Assembly: GCA_016787575.1 (NCBI GenBank)
Contig: JAEUUO010000005.1
Location: 62,001-126,000 of the forward strand
DNA length: 64,000 nucleotides
Source of the DNA: Saprospiraceae bacterium
Lineage (GTDB): Bacteria; Bacteroidota; Bacteroidia; Chitinophagales; Saprospiraceae
Reading direction: 5' to 3'
Below are positions 17,920 through 25,552 of the stretch, in pieces (the stretch's first letter is position 1; every line of letters starts with the position of its first letter). A program made the translations under genes and the position numbers. The notes beneath the pieces were generated by a model. The model did no database searches and was not told where the DNA came from. It saw only the letters and a program-made list of their open reading frames with translations.

Positions 17920-18987
17920 ATGGTTTTCCATTTCATTCAAGCTTGCTTTATGATGGCAATTTTGTTATTAAATGTACAGGTTGTAATTTGCAATCTTAAT
18001 TTTGCATTTAAGAGTATAATACTAATTTTTATCAAAAATATTAATTTTAGCATTCCGGATAAAATTCAATGGATATTTATCGTAATAATCCTGGCTGTTT
18101 CTATAATGTTTATTTTTCCTCCTTCTTTTTTATTAATGTATAAATTTTCTGATTATGCTATTCATTGGATGCTTTTGTGTCTTTTGATTGGAATCGTGTC
18201 TTTGTTTATTGGTAATGAGAAATTTTTATACAGTTGTTTCATCTCTACCGGAATCCTTGCATTTTTTCTTATGAATTCCTTCAACACCGATCTAAGGTTG
18301 ACGAAATTGAATAATCCGGCTTCAATTAGTTTGCTATTTGTGAATTTAACATTTACAAACGATGCCATTGATCATTCGCTGCAGTCAATTTATAGTTTGG
18401 ACCCGGACATATTGGTATTAGAAGAATTATCGCCAGATAATATTGAAAAATTGCAAAGTACAAGATCCCGTTATCCGTATCAAACCATGTTGCCCCGTAT
18501 TGATCCACTTGGAAAAGCTGTTTTATCAAAATTTCCATTTTATGAAGAGTCGAGTTTTGGAATATTTGGCAATCCAATTTTGAATCTTGGTTTGAAAAAT
18601 CAATTAAACGATAGTTTTAAAATATTAGTTTCCAATTCATTGCCAATTGAGACTTCCAACTCGTTTAGCAAAATGAATCAATTTTTAGACTCCTTGTGCT
18701 CTAAAATCAAGAAAGATTTTCCGAATGTGATATTAACTGCCAATTTTAATTTGGTGCCCTGGTCCCGTGAATTGCGAAATTTTAGAATAAAAACCGGTTT
18801 AATGGCAAGTCGCAGAGATAATAACGAAGGCATTTCAAATGCGAAAACCCTCAGTATTTTTAATACCCCCAACAATGAGATTTTTTATTCCAGGAGCTTG
18901 GAATGCTCCTATTTCAAAGTACTTTTAGATAGTGAAGGAAATGAATTGGGCTTGTATGGCAGGTATCAAAAGCGAGTTCCTTTTTAG
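17920..18987 (+). CDS. Membrane-anchored EEP-fold protein, apparently catalytically dead
   Basis: This 355-residue protein has three to four N-terminal membrane segments (about 1-110) and then a domain that follows the endonuclease/exonuclease/phosphatase fold of the YafD-like type: FVNL, DPDILVLEELSPDN (metal-ligand Glu kept, about 169), RYPYQTMLPR, and NFNLVPWS. The active-site residues expected next are missing. The HP motif reads SNSLP (238-242), GDxN reads ANFN (274-277, so the Asp is gone), and the C-terminal IDH and SDH motifs cannot be found. The protein is therefore probably a pseudoenzyme with a binding or structural role. It starts 40 bp after the LTD gene and probably shares its transcript. 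Confidence 0.7.
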   Translation: MVFHFIQACFMMAILLLNVQVVICNLNFAFKSIILIFIKNINFSIPDKIQWIFIVIILAVSIMFIFPPSFLLMYKFSDYAIHWMLLCLLIGIVSLFIGNEKFLYSCFISTGILAFFLMNSFNTDLRLTKLNNPASISLLFVNLTFTNDAIDHSLQSIYSLDPDILVLEELSPDNIEKLQSTRSRYPYQTMLPRIDPLGKAVLSKFPFYEESSFGIFGNPILNLGLKNQLNDSFKILVSNSLPIETSNSFSKMNQFLDSLCSKIKKDFPNVILTANFNLVPWSRELRNFRIKTGLMASRRDNNEGISNAKTLSIFNTPNNEIFYSRSLECSYFKVLLDSEGNELGLYGRYQKRVPF

Positions 18988-19035
18988 GTTTAAACTTTTA
19001 TTTGTATTTTTAATTTCAATTTGCTTTCAAGGCAC

Positions 19036-20277
19036 ATGACCTTAAATTCAAACTTATTTTTAAGTCGATCGAATTCTATTATTGTACTTGGCCTCGTCTT
19101 GGTACTAAATGCGGTAAATGTATTCAGTATAGGTCAGCTGAGCGGAAATAGCATTCGATTGCCATTTAAGTATGTTCAATCTTTTATCATTGTTGAGTTA
19201 AAGCTCGAGAACGTAATCCCTGTGAATCTCATATTTGATACCGGAGCGGAGCATACAATTTTATTTGAGAAAAAATGGACCGATTTATTTCCAAATGTGT
19301 ATCAAAGGGAAATAAAAGTGATCGGTTCAGATTTACAACAAGAAATACCGGCATTTGTGACCAGTCCTTTGGGACTTTCATTTGGGGATCAGTATACGAT
19401 TAATACACCACTAATTATATTAAAAGAAAAAATAAATGACATTTCACAAGTAATTGGTGAACCTGTACATGGTATTTTAAGTGCTGCTTTATTTAATTCA
19501 TTTCAAATTGAGATAAATTTTAAGCGCCGATTTATTATGCTGCATCCAAATTCAAAAAAAATAAGCAATTCATTTGCAGTTGTTCCCATTCAAATTTACA
19601 AAAACAAGCCATATCTAAGTACCCGAATCAATGTTTCTGATACAAGTTCTAAGGTGTTTAATTTATTACTAGATACAGGTGCAAGCCTTTCTTTAATGTT
19701 GTACACTGATACAACCGGGAAGTTACAATTGCCTGACAGAATGATTCCAGGGTATTTAGGAAGTGGTTTGGGTGGAGTTTTAAATGGATATGTAGGCAAA
19801 ATCAACAGGCTTCAGTTTGATACATTTGACATGCAGCAGGTTATTACCCATTTTTTAAGAATTCAAACCAGTATTGGCAGATCGGAGAGTCAAAGTAAAT
19901 CAGGCTTAATTGGCAATCACATTTTAGATAAGTTTCAAATAATATTTGATTACAGTAAGGAAAAAGTATATCTGAAACCAAATAAAACGTATAGTAAAAA
20001 AGTTGATTATGATAAATCCGGAATGATTGTAATTACGGGTGGAATTGAACTGAAATCATTTTACATTGCACATGTTTTACCTGGAACACCTGCTGCAAAT
20101 GCAGGGCTAAAAGAAAATGATCAGATCTTAAAGATTAATTCATGGCCAATTTCTTTTTATTCCCTGTCAAAAATAAACAACTTACTGCAACAAAAGTCTG
20201 GAAAGAAAATCAAGCTGCTTGTGAGAAGAAATACTCAAAAACTTAAATTTGAATTTTTCTTAGAACCCTTGATTTAA
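19036..20277 (+). CDS. Retropepsin-like aspartic protease with C-terminal PDZ domain
   Basis: This exported 413-residue protein has an N-terminal hydrophobic signal segment (about 13-35). It carries two pepsin-like half domains in one chain, with DTGA at 68-71 (IFDTGAEHT) and DTGA at 213-216 (LLDTGASLS), so both catalytic aspartates are present in single-chain form. A PDZ domain follows (about 330-410; AHVLPGTPAANAGLKENDQILKI-type, with the typical PGTPAxxAGL turn). This is the common Bacteroidetes 'aspartyl protease plus PDZ' architecture, probably acting in the periplasm or at the surface. ATG 19036 is chosen; the frame stays open a few codons upstream only through a TTG. Confidence 0.88.
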   Translation: MTLNSNLFLSRSNSIIVLGLVLVLNAVNVFSIGQLSGNSIRLPFKYVQSFIIVELKLENVIPVNLIFDTGAEHTILFEKKWTDLFPNVYQREIKVIGSDLQQEIPAFVTSPLGLSFGDQYTINTPLIILKEKINDISQVIGEPVHGILSAALFNSFQIEINFKRRFIMLHPNSKKISNSFAVVPIQIYKNKPYLSTRINVSDTSSKVFNLLLDTGASLSLMLYTDTTGKLQLPDRMIPGYLGSGLGGVLNGYVGKINRLQFDTFDMQQVITHFLRIQTSIGRSESQSKSGLIGNHILDKFQIIFDYSKEKVYLKPNKTYSKKVDYDKSGMIVITGGIELKSFYIAHVLPGTPAANAGLKENDQILKINSWPISFYSLSKINNLLQQKSGKKIKLLVRRNTQKLKFEFFLEPLI

Positions 20278-20301
20278 ATGCCCTTTATAAAAGATATCTT
20301 G

Positions 20302-20310
20302 TAATTTTGC
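20302..20310 (+). promoter_or_regulatory. Candidate -7 element of the PGI/PMI gene
   Basis: TAATTTTGC matches TAnnTTTG and lies 21 nt before the ATG at 20332. The -33 element is not clear. Confidence 0.4.
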
Positions 20311-20331
20311 GTTTTATTTTTAATTTCTATT

Positions 20332-21327
20332 ATGAAATCTATGTTTGAAATGATCAGGGAGTTCCCATCGCAATTGGAACAAGCAATCCAAATTGGAGCC
20401 TCTGTATCTATTAACTCACATTCAAAGAAAATTCAGAGAATATATGTCAGCGGGATGGGGGGATCAGGCATCGGTGCAGATTTTGTCAGCTCATTTATAA
20501 AACCCTATGCAACACTCCCTTATATCGTCGGCAAAAGTTATGAAGTACCGGCTTTTGTAAATGATGAAACTCTGGTAATTATTTCTTCATATTCCGGTAA
20601 TACTGAAGAAACCATTGAATGCTTTAAGAAAATTATTACTAAGGGTTCTAAAATAATTTGCATTGCTTCAGGAGGGGAAGTGATGCGCATGGCAGAACAT
20701 TATCATTTGGATCGTATCCAGTTGCCACAAGGTTGGTCTTCACCCAGGGCTTGCCTTGGTTTTTCCATTGTCGCACAACTTTTTGCAATTTATAAATTGG
20801 GCATCATCCCGGATCAATTTATTAATGAATTAAAAGGTACAATTAATAAATTGAAAATTGAATCCAACTCGATCCTTGAAAAAGCAAAACATCTTGCATC
20901 GTATCTCGAAGGAAAAATTCCGGTAATATATTGTGCTGATTCCATTGAACCTGTTGCAGTAAGATTTAGACAACAACTGAATGAAAACAGCAAGATCCTT
21001 TGTTGGCATCATGTAATTCCGGAAATGAATCACAATGAATTGGTTGGATGGCGATGGACTCAAAATGCATTGGCTGCAGTTTTTATCAGGAATACCAATG
21101 ATCATCCCCGAATTCAAGCGCGAATTGAATTAACTAAAGAAATTGTCTCTCATTACACACAGAATTTAATTGAGATATATTCTTCAGGGGATTCATTTAT
21201 AGAACGTTCGATTTATTTAGTTCACCTTTTGGATTATGTCAGCGTATTTCTGGCTGATTATAATAAAATTGATGCTGTAGAAGTGCGGGTTATTGACTTT
21301 TTAAAAAGCGAACTTGCAAAATTATAG
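20332..21327 (+). CDS. Bifunctional phosphoglucose/phosphomannose isomerase
   Basis: This 331-residue cytoplasmic protein has two SIS domains. It shows the signatures of the PGI/PMI family: SGMGGSGIGAD (40-50), SSYSGNTEET (85-94), and NHNELVGW (233-240) with the conserved His and Glu used in sugar-ring opening and isomerisation. It would interconvert glucose-6-P, fructose-6-P and mannose-6-P, joining glycolysis to GDP-mannose synthesis. The length is normal. The 3' end overlaps the convergent lnt gene by 38 bp, so transcripts of the two genes are antisense there. Confidence 0.93.
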   Translation: MKSMFEMIREFPSQLEQAIQIGASVSINSHSKKIQRIYVSGMGGSGIGADFVSSFIKPYATLPYIVGKSYEVPAFVNDETLVIISSYSGNTEETIECFKKIITKGSKIICIASGGEVMRMAEHYHLDRIQLPQGWSSPRACLGFSIVAQLFAIYKLGIIPDQFINELKGTINKLKIESNSILEKAKHLASYLEGKIPVIYCADSIEPVAVRFRQQLNENSKILCWHHVIPEMNHNELVGWRWTQNALAAVFIRNTNDHPRIQARIELTKEIVSHYTQNLIEIYSSGDSFIERSIYLVHLLDYVSVFLADYNKIDAVEVRVIDFLKSELAKL

Positions 21328-23050
21328 TAAGCAAAAACAACAGTGCGATAAGACTAAATATTAAACACACATAAGCAATAAAATCGCCTGATTTGGAATA
21401 AAATGTTTCCTGATTTGTAAAAGCAATTGTGCCTGTGATGCTTCCTTGTTTTCCATATGCCAATGCTTGACTGATATCGCCACGAGCATTCACAAAACAT
21501 GAAATTCCCGTATTTGCACATCGGGCAATAGGCCTTCGGAATTCAATCGCTCGCAAAGCGCCAAAAGCTAGGTGCTGTTTGTGTCCGGGACTATCGTCCC
21601 ACCATCCATCATTCGTCATTATAAAAATTGCTTGCGCTCCCTTGCGGATATAATCACCGACATAATTACCATAGACGGATTCATAACAAATCACCGGTGC
21701 AATTGAAAGTGAATTGCAATGAAAAACAGAGCGCTCGCTTTGCTTTCCCAATCCGTGTACAGATCCACCGAGTTTATCTACAATGGGTTTGAGAAAAGGC
21801 AGTAATTTTCGATAAGGAAATGTTTCAACTCCTGGGACTAATTTAGATTTTACATATACTGGGATGTCATTGGAATAAGAAGAAATTTGAACTGCACTGT
21901 TTTGAATTTCATAAAAACGGGGAAAACCCCCACGTTTATTTTCTCTTGCAGCGTCTGACAGATGTTCTCCTTCTTTAAATGTTTTAAGTGTAGTTAGTCC
22001 AGATACCAAACACATTTCTGAATCTGGACCAATAAGATCTTTCATAGTTTGGATCCGCCAATCGGTATCAAACTGATCAATCTCTATGTACTCGAAACTG
22101 GTTTCAGGCCATAATAAGTATTTTGTATTTGCAGTGAGCGCTTTTTTTGATAAAGCCGCAAAACGCTGCATTTGCTCTCTTTGATCAATGGAAAATTTTT
22201 CAAAATGCGGTTCGTAATTTGGTTGGATGATACCGACTTCTACCAAATTTCCTGACAAATTAACGCGATCGTATTTATAATATCCAATCCAGATTGGAAC
22301 AAGAACAATCAATAGGCTTACAGGTATGTAAACCCAATTGAATCTTCTATTTTGATAGGTCTTGGAAAAAAGTATGTTTACAAGTAAAATCCATAAGCTC
22401 CCACCAAATGTACCGGTACAATCATACCACTGGATCCATTTCGAATAAAATGCAAAACCATTTCCGAGCGTCAGCCAGGGCCATGAAATTTCCCAACTTT
22501 GATGGACCCATTCAAAACCAATCCAAAAAAAAATCAATGAAAATCCCTGAACTTTTGGAAAATACCTCTCAAACAAAATGGAACTACACCATGGGATTGT
22601 CATAAAAAAACTGTTCAATAAAATAGCTACACAAGCTGGTATTAAAGCTGCATTAGCAACCCAATAAGTTGCAACGATATTCCAGATGACAAATGCATTA
22701 AAAGCAAACACCCAATGAACTGACATTTTTGTTTTTTCAGTTTGGCGTTCTAATTCAGCCTTTAAAAGAAGCAAAGGAATGAATCCAATGAAAAGCAAGG
22801 GACTGTCATAGATAAAAGCTTTTCCTAAAATAAGCCCTGTAATAATGCTCAACCAGATTCGGGAGGAACTTAGAAAATTGGACCTTTTAAGTAATAGGTA
22901 CCCAAAATTAACACTGAGCCAAAATGGGAGGAGTAACATCAAAGGGTAATTTCCCCAAAATGGATGACCTACCATATAATTGGCAGAAATAGCCATAAGA
23001 ATCAAAGACCCTGCTATTAAAATTCCAATAACTGATCTGGAAATGCGCAT
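21290..23050 (-). CDS. lnt: Apolipoprotein N-acyltransferase
   Basis: This 586-residue inner-membrane enzyme adds the third acyl chain to lipoproteins, which fits the many lipoproteins in the right part of the window. About seven hydrophobic segments precede a nitrilase-like periplasmic domain (about 270-545). The catalytic triad is visible: Glu in LLWPETSF (about 316), Lys in VKSKLVPG (about 401) and Cys in APVICYES (about 455). A last membrane helix is at about 555-580. ATG 23050 is chosen over an in-frame TTG at 23068. The 3' end overlaps the convergent PGI/PMI gene. Confidence 0.94.
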   Translation of the reverse strand: MRISRSVIGILIAGSLILMAISANYMVGHPFWGNYPLMLLLPFWLSVNFGYLLLKRSNFLSSSRIWLSIITGLILGKAFIYDSPLLFIGFIPLLLLKAELERQTEKTKMSVHWVFAFNAFVIWNIVATYWVANAALIPACVAILLNSFFMTIPWCSSILFERYFPKVQGFSLIFFWIGFEWVHQSWEISWPWLTLGNGFAFYSKWIQWYDCTGTFGGSLWILLVNILFSKTYQNRRFNWVYIPVSLLIVLVPIWIGYYKYDRVNLSGNLVEVGIIQPNYEPHFEKFSIDQREQMQRFAALSKKALTANTKYLLWPETSFEYIEIDQFDTDWRIQTMKDLIGPDSEMCLVSGLTTLKTFKEGEHLSDAARENKRGGFPRFYEIQNSAVQISSYSNDIPVYVKSKLVPGVETFPYRKLLPFLKPIVDKLGGSVHGLGKQSERSVFHCNSLSIAPVICYESVYGNYVGDYIRKGAQAIFIMTNDGWWDDSPGHKQHLAFGALRAIEFRRPIARCANTGISCFVNARGDISQALAYGKQGSITGTIAFTNQETFYSKSGDFIAYVCLIFSLIALLFLLTIILQVRFLKSQ

Positions 23051-23174
23051 AATCTTGTCAAGTCGCAAGTTAATACAATTTGAAAATTATATAATTTATA
23101 GCTGATTATCAATATGTTACAAAATAAATACCCCCAATTATTTAAAAACACCCTTTAAATTCTTGGAAATAATG

Positions 23175-23183
23175 TAACTTTGC
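23175..23183 (+). promoter_or_regulatory. Candidate -7 element of rpmE2
   Basis: TAACTTTGC matches TAnnTTTG and is 18 nt before the ATG at 23202. No exact TTG is found at the usual -33 distance. Confidence 0.45.
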
Positions 23184-23201
23184 ATTCCAAATTTTCAAAA
23201 A

Positions 23202-23465
23202 ATGAAAAAAGATATACATCCGGCTGGTTACCGATTTGTGGTTTTTAAGGATTTTTCATGCAATGAAGCCTTTTTAACCCGTTCTTGTACTGCTACCAAA
23301 GAAACCATTGTATGGGAAGATGGCAAAGAATACCCATTGATTCGTTTGGAAATTAGCTCAAAATCCCATCCATTTTTTACCGGTAAAATGAAGTTTATTG
23401 ATACCGCAGGACGGATTGACAAATTCAACAAAAAATTTGCAAGCACGAAATTCGCAAAAAGTTAA
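23202..23465 (+). CDS. rpmE2: 50S ribosomal protein L31, type B
   Basis: This 87-residue protein matches type B L31: it opens with MKKDIHPxGYRxVVFKD and ends in a basic FNKKF segment. It lacks the paired CxxC zinc ligands of type A L31; the two cysteines present (20 and 29) are not in that arrangement. Type B forms do not need zinc and often replace type A under zinc limitation in other bacteria, but many Bacteroidetes use only this form. It is followed at once by a strong terminator. Confidence 0.95.
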   Translation: MKKDIHPAGYRFVVFKDFSCNEAFLTRSCTATKETIVWEDGKEYPLIRLEISSKSHPFFTGKMKFIDTAGRIDKFNKKFASTKFAKS

Positions 23466-23471
23466 TAATTT

Positions 23472-23496
23472 AAACCCCGCCAAAAGCGGGGTTTAT
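23472..23496 (+). terminator. Intrinsic terminator after rpmE2
   Basis: AAACCCCGC and GCGGGGTTT form a perfect 9-bp stem around a CAAAA loop, followed by a short T-rich stretch. It ends about 6 nt before the ATG of the GlmU-like gene, so that gene's start would be reached only by read-through or by initiation inside the hairpin. Confidence 0.85.
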
Positions 23497-23501
23497 AATT
23501 T

Positions 23502-24713
23502 ATGGAAGCCAGGAATTTAATATTTGTTGAACCCGGACACCGGGAAAGTCTAAAACCTTTTTCATGGGCCAGGCCGATTTCAAGTTTTAGAATAGGCATT
23601 CTGACCATCCAGGAAAAATGGGAACGCAGATTGAATGCAAGTTCTTCGAATCATGTTCCACAATATTTAAAATCTAAGTTTAATCTACGAATTGAAACCG
23701 ATAATTTATTAATAAAATCTCATTGCCTACCAAATCAATATCTTGTTGAATGCATCAATCAATTAAAAATCGGGGAATTTATTCAATATGGAAACGATTG
23801 GATTGCTGCAAGATTGTCTTCTAGTCAATGTGAAGATTTTTTCTATAGGCCCGATGCTTACAATATTTCAGGACTTTCTTTATCAAATAAGTCTTTGAGA
23901 TTGTTGATGAATCTGTGGGAGATTTTTCAATGGAATGATTCAGAGTTGAAAATGGATTTTGAATTACTGTGTCATGGCAGAAAATCCCAACCTTTAAACA
24001 GTTCAAATAAACTAATTGGCGATTCAATATTCATAGAAGAGGACGCTGTGATTTCATGTAGTGTTATCAACACCACAACAGGTCCGGTATATATTGGAAA
24101 AGGAGCAAAAATAATGGAAGGCTGTATGATTCGCGGTGGATTGGCACTGTTGGATCATGCTCAGATAAAGATGGGTGCAAAAATTTATGGAGCAAGCACG
24201 GTTGGACCTGATTCAAAAGTTGGAGGAGAATTAAACAATGTTGTAATCCAGGCAAATAGCAATAAAGCTCATGATGGATTTTTAGGCAATAGCGTCATCG
24301 GAGAATGGTGTAATTTAGGTGCAGATAGTAACAATTCAAATTTGAAAAATAATTATGAAGAAGTTAAAATCTGGGATTATGCAGCAAAACGATTTATCCC
24401 TACGAATTCTTTGTTTTGTGGATTAATGATGGGCGATCATGCTAAATGCGGTATCAATACCATGTTTAATACAGCAACCGTAGTGGGATACGGAGCAAAT
24501 GTTTTTGGAGACGGATTTCCAAGACAGTACATTCCGGAATTTTCGTGGGGAGGGGCTTCCGGATTTTCAACATTTAAACTCGATAAGTTTTTTCAAACAG
24601 CACATGCTGTATTGAAAAGGCGTGGAAAATTGTTTTCTGAAACGGATCAGGAAATTGCCCGTCAAATCTTTGCTTTGAGTCAATCTGCAAGAACCTGGGA
24701 TAAGCAAGAATGA
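23502..24713 (+). CDS. GlmU-family sugar-nucleotidyltransferase-like protein
   Basis: This 403-residue protein belongs to the Bacteroidetes 'GlmU family'. The N-terminal half (about 1-165) is a reduced nucleotidyltransferase-like domain that opens FVEPGHRESLKPFSWARP, in place of a canonical LAAGxGTRM loop. The C-terminal half (about 180-350) is a left-handed beta-helix with hexapeptide repeats (GPVYIGKGAKIMEGC, AKIYGASTVGPDSKVGG). True GlmU makes UDP-GlcNAc, but the missing pyrophosphorylase loop makes this activity uncertain. The start lies a few bases after the rpmE2 terminator stem, so its expression may depend on read-through. Confidence 0.85.
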   Translation: MEARNLIFVEPGHRESLKPFSWARPISSFRIGILTIQEKWERRLNASSSNHVPQYLKSKFNLRIETDNLLIKSHCLPNQYLVECINQLKIGEFIQYGNDWIAARLSSSQCEDFFYRPDAYNISGLSLSNKSLRLLMNLWEIFQWNDSELKMDFELLCHGRKSQPLNSSNKLIGDSIFIEEDAVISCSVINTTTGPVYIGKGAKIMEGCMIRGGLALLDHAQIKMGAKIYGASTVGPDSKVGGELNNVVIQANSNKAHDGFLGNSVIGEWCNLGADSNNSNLKNNYEEVKIWDYAAKRFIPTNSLFCGLMMGDHAKCGINTMFNTATVVGYGANVFGDGFPRQYIPEFSWGGASGFSTFKLDKFFQTAHAVLKRRGKLFSETDQEIARQIFALSQSARTWDKQE

Positions 24714-24768
24714 CATTCCTTTTATTAATATTCAATCATATCCAAAGAAAGACATAATAATTTCAACC

Positions 24769-25440
24769 ATGTTTAAACTCAAGTACTATTTAAGTTTTTT
24801 GTTTGATGTACTTCTTGAGCAGCATGAATCTCCATTAAATCCCATATTAAAACTTTATCTTTCTCAAGGTCAATTGAAACTCGTTTCATCCAATGCAGTT
24901 TATTCATATGGAAATCACTACTACAATTTTCGGGATAGCTTTTCAATTCTGAAACTTGACGAAATTAATATTAAAAAAGTTTTAATTTTAGGATTGGGTA
25001 CAGGTAGTATTATACAAATCCTCGAACAAAAGTATAAAATAAAGGCAGCCTACGACGCTGTGGAATTGGATCCGGTAGTCATATCAGTTTTCGAAAAGTA
25101 TAAGCATTGGTTTACTAACAGTGATTGTATTATATACAATCAAGATGCAATGGAATTTATGAGTGAAAATAAAAAATCTTACGATCTGATTTGTATGGAT
25201 ATTTTTAATGATCGGACGGTGCCGGAAAAATTTGAGACCAAAGATTTTTTAAACTTGTTAAAAAATGTCTTGGCGGAAAATGGTATCTTGATCTACAATA
25301 GGATCAATTACAATGGAATGGATCAAGATAAAAATGAAGAATTTTTTAAATTATTCCAAATTGTTTTTCCGAATGCTGGTATTATTAAATTGGATTTCAA
25401 TTGGATGTTTGTTGTTAAACCGAACGGATTACTGAATTAA
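24769..25440 (+). CDS. Spermidine-synthase-like SAM-dependent methyltransferase
   Basis: This 223-residue cytoplasmic protein has a Rossmann methyltransferase core: LGLGTGS (74-80) for nucleotide binding, acidic VELDPVV (98-104), QDAMEF (125-130), and DLICMDIF (139-146). The order matches spermidine synthases and the many uncharacterised relatives. The putrescine-binding tetraderm and gate-loop residues are not clear, so a polyamine product is not assured. The closest described role is aminopropyl- or methyltransferase-like. It follows the GlmU-like gene after 55 bp. Confidence 0.75.
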   Translation: MFKLKYYLSFLFDVLLEQHESPLNPILKLYLSQGQLKLVSSNAVYSYGNHYYNFRDSFSILKLDEINIKKVLILGLGTGSIIQILEQKYKIKAAYDAVELDPVVISVFEKYKHWFTNSDCIIYNQDAMEFMSENKKSYDLICMDIFNDRTVPEKFETKDFLNLLKNVLAENGILIYNRINYNGMDQDKNEEFFKLFQIVFPNAGIIKLDFNWMFVVKPNGLLN

Positions 25441-25552
25441 TAGAGTTTTTATATTAAAGGTCACAGACGATATCCTGCCGCAAACCCAATTTTCAAATTA
25501 AAATGACGTTTCTGTTCTTAGTATTTAATTGAAATTATTTGCCTGAGATTTC

